Assembly (NCBI GenBank): GCA_934667095.1
Contig: CAKULE010000002.1
Span: forward strand, 1 to 64,000
Direction of reading: 5' to 3'
DNA: 64,000 nucleotides
Source of the DNA: an uncultured Oscillospiraceae bacterium
Lineage (GTDB): Bacteria > Bacillota > Clostridia > Oscillospirales > Oscillospiraceae
Both the position numbers and the translations under genes were made by a program. A model generated the notes under the pieces. It was not told the origin of the DNA and did no database searches. It worked only from the letters and a program-made list of their open reading frames with translations. This document shows positions 60,090 to 64,000 of this stretch, piece after piece. The first letter of the stretch is position 1, and each line of letters opens with the position of its first letter.

Positions 60090-61915
60090 GGGGCATCCTC
60101 CTTGTGAAAATAGTCGTAGACTGCCTGCGCGGCAGGTCTGGGCACCACGGCGGCCAGGGCCTCCACCGAGGCGGCCCTGATGGCCTTCAGGCTTTTGAAC
60201 TGCCGCAGCAGCTCCGCCTTGCGCTTGGGCCCGATGCCGGGCACCCCGTCCAGCGCGGAGCCCTTCAGGTGCCCCGCCTGACGCTGCCGGTGAAAATCGA
60301 TGGCGTAGTTATGGGTCTCCTCCTGAATGCGGCCCACCATGGCAAACAGGGCGGGCACCTGCTGCAGGCCGGTCTCACGGCCGTCGGCGGCCTGAAGGGC
60401 CCGGGTGCGGTGGCGGCCGTCCTTCACCATGCCCCATGCGGGCACATGGATGCCCACCGCGTCCATGGCGGCCAGCGCGGCCTTCACCTGCCCCGCCCCG
60501 CCGTCAATGAGCATCAGGTCCGGCAGAGGCGCAAAGTGCTCGTCCCCATCAGCGTAGCGGCGGAGCCGGCGCTCTACTACCTGCTTCATGGAGGCGTAGT
60601 CGTCCGCGTGGGGCATATCCTTCAGAATGAACCGCCGCCAGTCCCGCTTCAGGGGCCTGCCGTCCACATGGACGGTCATGGAGGCCACAATGTCGGCGTT
60701 GCCGGTGTTGGAGATGTCAAAGGCCTCGATCCGCTTGGGGGGCTTGTCCAGCCCCAGTTGGCCCCCCAGCAGCAGGGTCAGCCGGGCGGCCCGCTCCTCG
60801 GTGGTGGCAGCCCGCTGGGCCTCCCCGGCGGCGTTCTCATTGGCCATGGCCACCAGCTCCGCCTTGGATCCCCGCTGGGGGGCCAACACCTCCACCCTGC
60901 GGCCCGCGGCCTCGGTGAGCATCCGCTCCAGCTCCTCCATGCCGTCGATGGCACAGGGCAGCAGGATCTGCCGGGGCAGGGTCCCCCGGCCGTTGTAATA
61001 CTGGACTGTCAGCGTGGCCACTGCCTCCGGCCCGGTCTCTTCCAGCGGCAGGACCAGCAGCTGCCAGTCCTTGGCCGCCAGCTCGCCGTCCACATAGTGG
61101 AGCACCACGAAGCAGCTTTTGGCCTCCCCGAGGTAGAAGCCCACAGCGTCGGTGTCCGCCAGAGAGCCTGCCACCGCCTTCTGCCGCTTGGACAGCAGGC
61201 GCAGTGCGTTGATGCGGTCCCGCAGCTGGGCAGCCCGCTCAAAGGCCAGCTCCCCCGCCGCCTGCTCCATCTGTGCAGTGAGGTCGGCCAGCACCCCGTC
61301 CAGCCGCCCCTCCAGCAGGGCCACCGCCTGACCGATGGCCTCCCGGTAGCGGGACTGGTCCATCGCCGGGCGGCAGTAGCCGTCGCACAGGCCCATGTGG
61401 TAGTTGAGGCAGGGGCGCTCCTTGCCGATGTCCCGGGGGAAACGCCGACTGCAGGAGGGAAGCTTCAGCGCCTGCCGGATGGCATCGATGATGCCCTGCG
61501 AGGCGCCCCGGCTGCCGTAGGGGCCAAAGTAGCGGGCCGCGTCCTCCGCCGGCCGGGCGGCCAGCGAGAACCGGGGATACGCCTCCCGCACGGTGAGGCG
61601 GATATAGGGGTAGCCTTTGTCGTCCTTCAGCAGGATGTTGTAGTGGGGCTGGTAGCGCTTGATGAGGGAGCACTCCAGCACCAGCGCCTCGAACTCGGTG
61701 GCCACCTCGATGACGTCAAAGTGGTCGATCTGGGCCACCATGGCACGGGTCTTGGCGTTGTGGCGGCTCTGGTCCTGAAAATACTGGCTCACCCGGTTGC
61801 GCAGGGCCTTGGCCTTGCCCACGTAGATCACGGTGCTCTGGGCGTTCTGCATGATATACACTCCCGGCCGCAGGGGCAGGGAGTGGGCCTTGTCCCGAAG
61901 CTCTTCAAACGTCAT
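60050..61915 (-). CDS. uvrC: Excinuclease ABC subunit C
   Basis: UvrC makes both incisions in nucleotide excision repair. The 621-residue protein (start at 61915 with GGAGGTGA) has the GIY-YIG domain at the N terminus (GVYIMQ, VIYVGKAKALRNRVSQYF), the UVR domain near 205-240 for UvrB contact, the RNase H-like nuclease centre (IEAFDISNTGNADIVASMTV near 405 and LMLIDGGAGQVKAAL near 480) and C-terminal helix-hairpin-helix motifs (LDGVPGIGPKRKAELLRQF near 565). Confidence 0.96.
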   Translation of the reverse strand: MTFEELRDKAHSLPLRPGVYIMQNAQSTVIYVGKAKALRNRVSQYFQDQSRHNAKTRAMVAQIDHFDVIEVATEFEALVLECSLIKRYQPHYNILLKDDKGYPYIRLTVREAYPRFSLAARPAEDAARYFGPYGSRGASQGIIDAIRQALKLPSCSRRFPRDIGKERPCLNYHMGLCDGYCRPAMDQSRYREAIGQAVALLEGRLDGVLADLTAQMEQAAGELAFERAAQLRDRINALRLLSKRQKAVAGSLADTDAVGFYLGEAKSCFVVLHYVDGELAAKDWQLLVLPLEETGPEAVATLTVQYYNGRGTLPRQILLPCAIDGMEELERMLTEAAGRRVEVLAPQRGSKAELVAMANENAAGEAQRAATTEERAARLTLLLGGQLGLDKPPKRIEAFDISNTGNADIVASMTVHVDGRPLKRDWRRFILKDMPHADDYASMKQVVERRLRRYADGDEHFAPLPDLMLIDGGAGQVKAALAAMDAVGIHVPAWGMVKDGRHRTRALQAADGRETGLQQVPALFAMVGRIQEETHNYAIDFHRQRQAGHLKGSALDGVPGIGPKRKAELLRQFKSLKAIRAASVEALAAVVPRPAAQAVYDYFHKEDAPCASSPELPGGSG

Positions 61916-62247
61916 GGTGTCACCTCCCGTTAGGGAACGAGCCATTTCTTTTCCCTCGTGGAAAAAGAAACGGGCAAAAGGAAAGCACGTTCAAGGGGCT
62001 GACCGCCCCTTGAACATCCCCACCGCCGACTCTGAGGAGGAGCCAGGGAGCGGGCGGAGCTTCGGGCGGCCTTGGCCCGGAACAGAGCGGAGCGGACTTT
62101 GCGATGACGTTGTCACGCCTCGCGCCCTCCGCGACGGCCGGCTTCGCTGCGACTCCGGGCAAATCCATCCGGGCCTGCGGCCCTCCTTGGGTTTTGCCCG
62201 TCGCTCCGCTCCATCCGGCCTGCTCCCGGGCGCTCGGCGCTTCTGAC
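61916..62247. repeat. Intergenic region with serial hairpins (repeat family, copy 2)
   Basis: Read on the minus strand, the stem TTCAAGGGGC/GCCCCTTGAA (61990-62014) is followed by a GTTTCTTTT / AAAAGAAA stem (61943-61973), the same two-stem order as at 49172-49237. The rest (62015-62247) is GC-rich without a gene I can support. Confidence 0.7.
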
Positions 62248-62278
62248 AAAAAAGGCGCCGCGTCTGCGGCGCCTTTTA
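62248..62278 (-). terminator. Terminator after ptsH
   Basis: AAAAGGCGCCGC, loop GTCT, complement; TTTTTT on the minus strand. Confidence 0.9.
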
Positions 62279-62295
62279 AGGTTCTGTTGCGCGAT

Positions 62296-62559
62296 TTATT
62301 CGGAGAAGTCGGTGTTGATCAGGTCCACCAGCGCGTTCACCGCGGCCTCCTCGTCGGGGCCGTCGCCGATCAGCGTGATGGAGGTGCCCTTCACGATGCC
62401 CAGAGAGAGAACGCCCAGCAGGCTCTTAGCGTTGACCCGGCGCTCATCCTTCTCCACCCAGATGGAGCTCTTGAACTCGTTGGCCTTCTGAATAAAGAAC
62501 GTAGCGGGACGGGCGTGCAGACCGACCTGATTGTTAACGACGGTTTCCTTCATAAACAT
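62296..62559 (-). CDS. ptsH: HPr family phosphocarrier protein
   Basis: An 87-residue HPr. The active-site His is in QVGLHARPATFF (residue 17 of this numbering) and the HPr-kinase serine lies in NAKSLLGVLSLGI (Ser46 in usual numbering), so it can act in both sugar phosphotransfer and catabolite control. The start at 62559 follows GGAGGG. No PTS enzyme I is next to it, so a role mainly in regulation (Crh-like) is possible. Confidence 0.93.
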   Translation of the reverse strand: MFMKETVVNNQVGLHARPATFFIQKANEFKSSIWVEKDERRVNAKSLLGVLSLGIVKGTSITLIGDGPDEEAAVNALVDLINTDFSE

Positions 62560-62623
62560 GAGCGGTTCCCTCCAAATTATCCATATTGAGGCACTGTTGG
62601 CGCGCCTCTGACTTCCCTATTCC

Positions 62624-62644
62624 TTGACATGCTAAGCATATCAA
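62624..62644. promoter_or_regulatory. Inverted repeat at the ptsH promoter
   Basis: TTGACATGCT, A, AGCATATCAA: 10-base arms with one mismatch. It covers the predicted -10 box, so it may be an operator. Confidence 0.5.
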
Positions 62645-62663
62645 ATTTTCCACTTTGCGTCAA
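62635..62663 (-). promoter_or_regulatory. Promoter of ptsH
   Basis: Minus strand TTGACG, 17 bases, TATGCT. Confidence 0.55.
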
Positions 62664-62710
62664 CTACATTTTCTACAAATCCGCAGGGAACAGCGGCATC
62701 TTTCTCTATT

Positions 62711-64000
62711 TCATTTCAGCATGACGACCGTGACGCCGTCCTCTCCCTCGCCATAGACGCCGGGGCGGAACTCCTTCACATAGCGGCTGCCCTTCAGGTG
62801 GGTGCGCACCGCCTTGCGCAGAGCGCCGGTGCCCTTGCCGTGGATGATGGTCACCGTCTCCAGCTTACCCAGCAGGGCATTGTCCAGAAACAAGTCCACG
62901 GCGTTGAGGGCCTCGTCGGTCATCATGCCCCGCAGGTCCAGCTCCGCCTTGGTGGGGCCCAGCCGCACCGGCCGCTGCACCGCCGCCACGGAACGCTGCT
63001 TCGCCTTGTCCCGGGCGCTCTGCTGCTTGCGGCGGGTGGCCTCCTCCAGCACGCGGACCTCGTCCTGCCGGGCCTTCAGCTTCAGGGCCCCGGCCTGCAG
63101 CTGGAGGGTGCCGTCCTTGTTGACGCCCACCACGTCCGCCTGCACGCCCATCTTCACCAGCTCCACCACGTCGCCGGCCACGGCGTCCCGGGTGGGGGGC
63201 GGCGGGGCGATCCTGGGTGCGGGGCCGCCGAGAGCGTTCTCTGCCTCGTTCAGCTGGCGGCGCAGGTCCGCACGCTGGTCGTTGTCGTCGATCCATGTGG
63301 CGGCCTGCTCCTGCCGGCGGCGCATTTCGTTGAGCTCCTTGAAGACCTTGTCCGCGGCATCCCGGGCATCGTCGATGATGCGGCGGGCCTCGGCATTGGC
63401 CTTCTCGGTGGCTTTGCGGCGCTCCTCCTCCATGCGCTCCCGGTAGCGGTCGGCCTCGGCCCGGGCCTCCTCCATCTCCCGGCGGAGCTGGGCCGCCTGT
63501 TCCTTCTCCTTCTCCATGGCCTGCCGCTGGACCTCCAGCTGGCTGAGCACGTCCTCAAACCGGACATTCTCCGCGTCGATACGGTCGGCGGCCTTCTGGA
63601 TAATATAGTCGGGCAGCCCCAGCCGGCGGGAGATGGCAAAGGCGTTGGACTTGCCGGGGATGCCGATGAGCACCCGGTAGGTGGGGGCCAAGGTCTCCAC
63701 ATCGAACTCGCAGGAGGCGTTCTCCACCCCGGGGGTGGACATGGCATATACCTTCAGCTCAGCATAGTGGGTGGTGGCGGCCACCCGGGCGCCCATGGCA
63801 CGGGCGGAGTCGATGACGGCAGCGGCCAGCGCGGCCCCCTCCACCGGGTCGGTGCCCGCGCCCAGCTCGTCAAACAGGATGAGGGAACCATCGTCCGCCT
63901 GCTCCAGAATGGCCACGATGTTTACCATGTGGGAGGAGAAGGTGGACAGGGACTGGTCGATGGACTGCTCATCGCCGATATCGGCCAGTACCTTGGAGCT
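62711..64000 (-). CDS. mutS2: Endonuclease MutS2, C-terminal part
   Basis: The gene runs off the right edge; 429 C-terminal residues are present. Walker B LILFDELGAGTDPVEGAAL is near residue 42 of this piece and ATTHYAELKVYAM follows. A long coiled coil (about 140-235, rich in Glu, Arg, Ala) follows and the last 80 residues form the Smr nuclease domain (LDLRGMMTDEALNAVDLFLDNAL, TIIHGKGTGALRKAV). MutS2 suppresses recombination and rescues collided ribosomes in Firmicutes. Its stop lies 150 bases before ptsH, which has its own promoter. Confidence 0.95.
   Translation of the reverse strand, partial: SSKVLADIGDEQSIDQSLSTFSSHMVNIVAILEQADDGSLILFDELGAGTDPVEGAALAAAVIDSARAMGARVAATTHYAELKVYAMSTPGVENASCEFDVETLAPTYRVLIGIPGKSNAFAISRRLGLPDYIIQKAADRIDAENVRFEDVLSQLEVQRQAMEKEKEQAAQLRREMEEARAEADRYRERMEEERRKATEKANAEARRIIDDARDAADKVFKELNEMRRRQEQAATWIDDNDQRADLRRQLNEAENALGGPAPRIAPPPPTRDAVAGDVVELVKMGVQADVVGVNKDGTLQLQAGALKLKARQDEVRVLEEATRRKQQSARDKAKQRSVAAVQRPVRLGPTKAELDLRGMMTDEALNAVDLFLDNALLGKLETVTIIHGKGTGALRKAVRTHLKGSRYVKEFRPGVYGEGEDGVTVVMLK

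Noticed and set aside
61916..62250. Small minus-strand frame between uvrC and ptsH
   Set aside because: Overlaps the hairpin repeat, has biased composition and no ribosome binding site.

Overview
The window looks like chromosome from a high-GC, anaerobic, spore-forming Firmicute of the Oscillospiraceae type (Flavonifractor/Lawsonibacter/Intestinimonas-like; placement is inferred). The reasons are the adjacent spoIVB and spo0A genes, a class III (oxygen-sensitive) ribonucleotide reductase with its activase, a SAM-I riboswitch on metK, a perfect CIRCE element before htpG, HPr with the regulatory serine, and low-GC-type sigma-A promoters and AGGAGG ribosome binding sites in otherwise GC-rich DNA. 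No rRNA, tRNA or CRISPR array was seen.

Layout. 1-6.0 kb: tail of an MBOAT acyltransferase and its DHHW partner, nicotinate salvage (pncB plus a nucleosidase), a YbaK-type editing protein, and a secreted propeller-like protein with an HExxH motif. 6.0-18.4 kb: an accessory, AT-richer island bounded by two 66-bp same-orientation copies of an integrase gene fragment. It holds a truncated DUF4268 gene, a frameshifted ArsC/Spx-like gene, a VWA/ADP-ribosylglycohydrolase pair, a TetR-regulated catabolic cluster (carnitine-dehydrogenase-like enzyme, BKACE, CaiB-like CoA-transferase, two transporters), and a mosaic of integrase and ABC-exporter pieces. 18.4-37.5 kb: core genes for sporulation, thymidine kinase, mutY, a glycolipid-type glycosyltransferase with an acyltransferase, rlmH, walJ-like hydrolase, murA, htpG, a phosphohexomutase, an M29 aminopeptidase, a rhomboid-like protein and feoAB. 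37.5-41.9 kb: an ECF-sigma operon (sigma, anti-sigma-like, lipoprotein, MBOAT, DHHW) probably serving envelope O-acylation. 41.9-64 kb: metK, nrdD/nrdG, asnA, pepT, tmcAL, ackA, gdhA, rluD-type synthase, rhomboid protease, a MacB-like ABC protein, coaD, rsmD, uvrC, ptsH and the 3' half of mutS2.

The most interesting part is the 9.7-16.3 kb cluster. Enzyme content predicts oxidation of a carnitine-like beta-hydroxy acid to a 3-keto acid, Claisen-type cleavage with acetyl-CoA by BKACE, and recycling of the CoA ester by a CaiB-like transferase. Its divergent promoters share a long inverted repeat whose ends carry both -35 boxes. Other points are the integrase-remnant boundaries, a hairpin-rich element between two copies of the asnA 3' end, a two-stem intergenic repeat at 49.2 and 62.0 kb, and a promoter-palindrome-terminator unit at 24.5 kb.

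All product names rest on motif and family recognition by eye; no database search was run. Base-composition statements are by eye.
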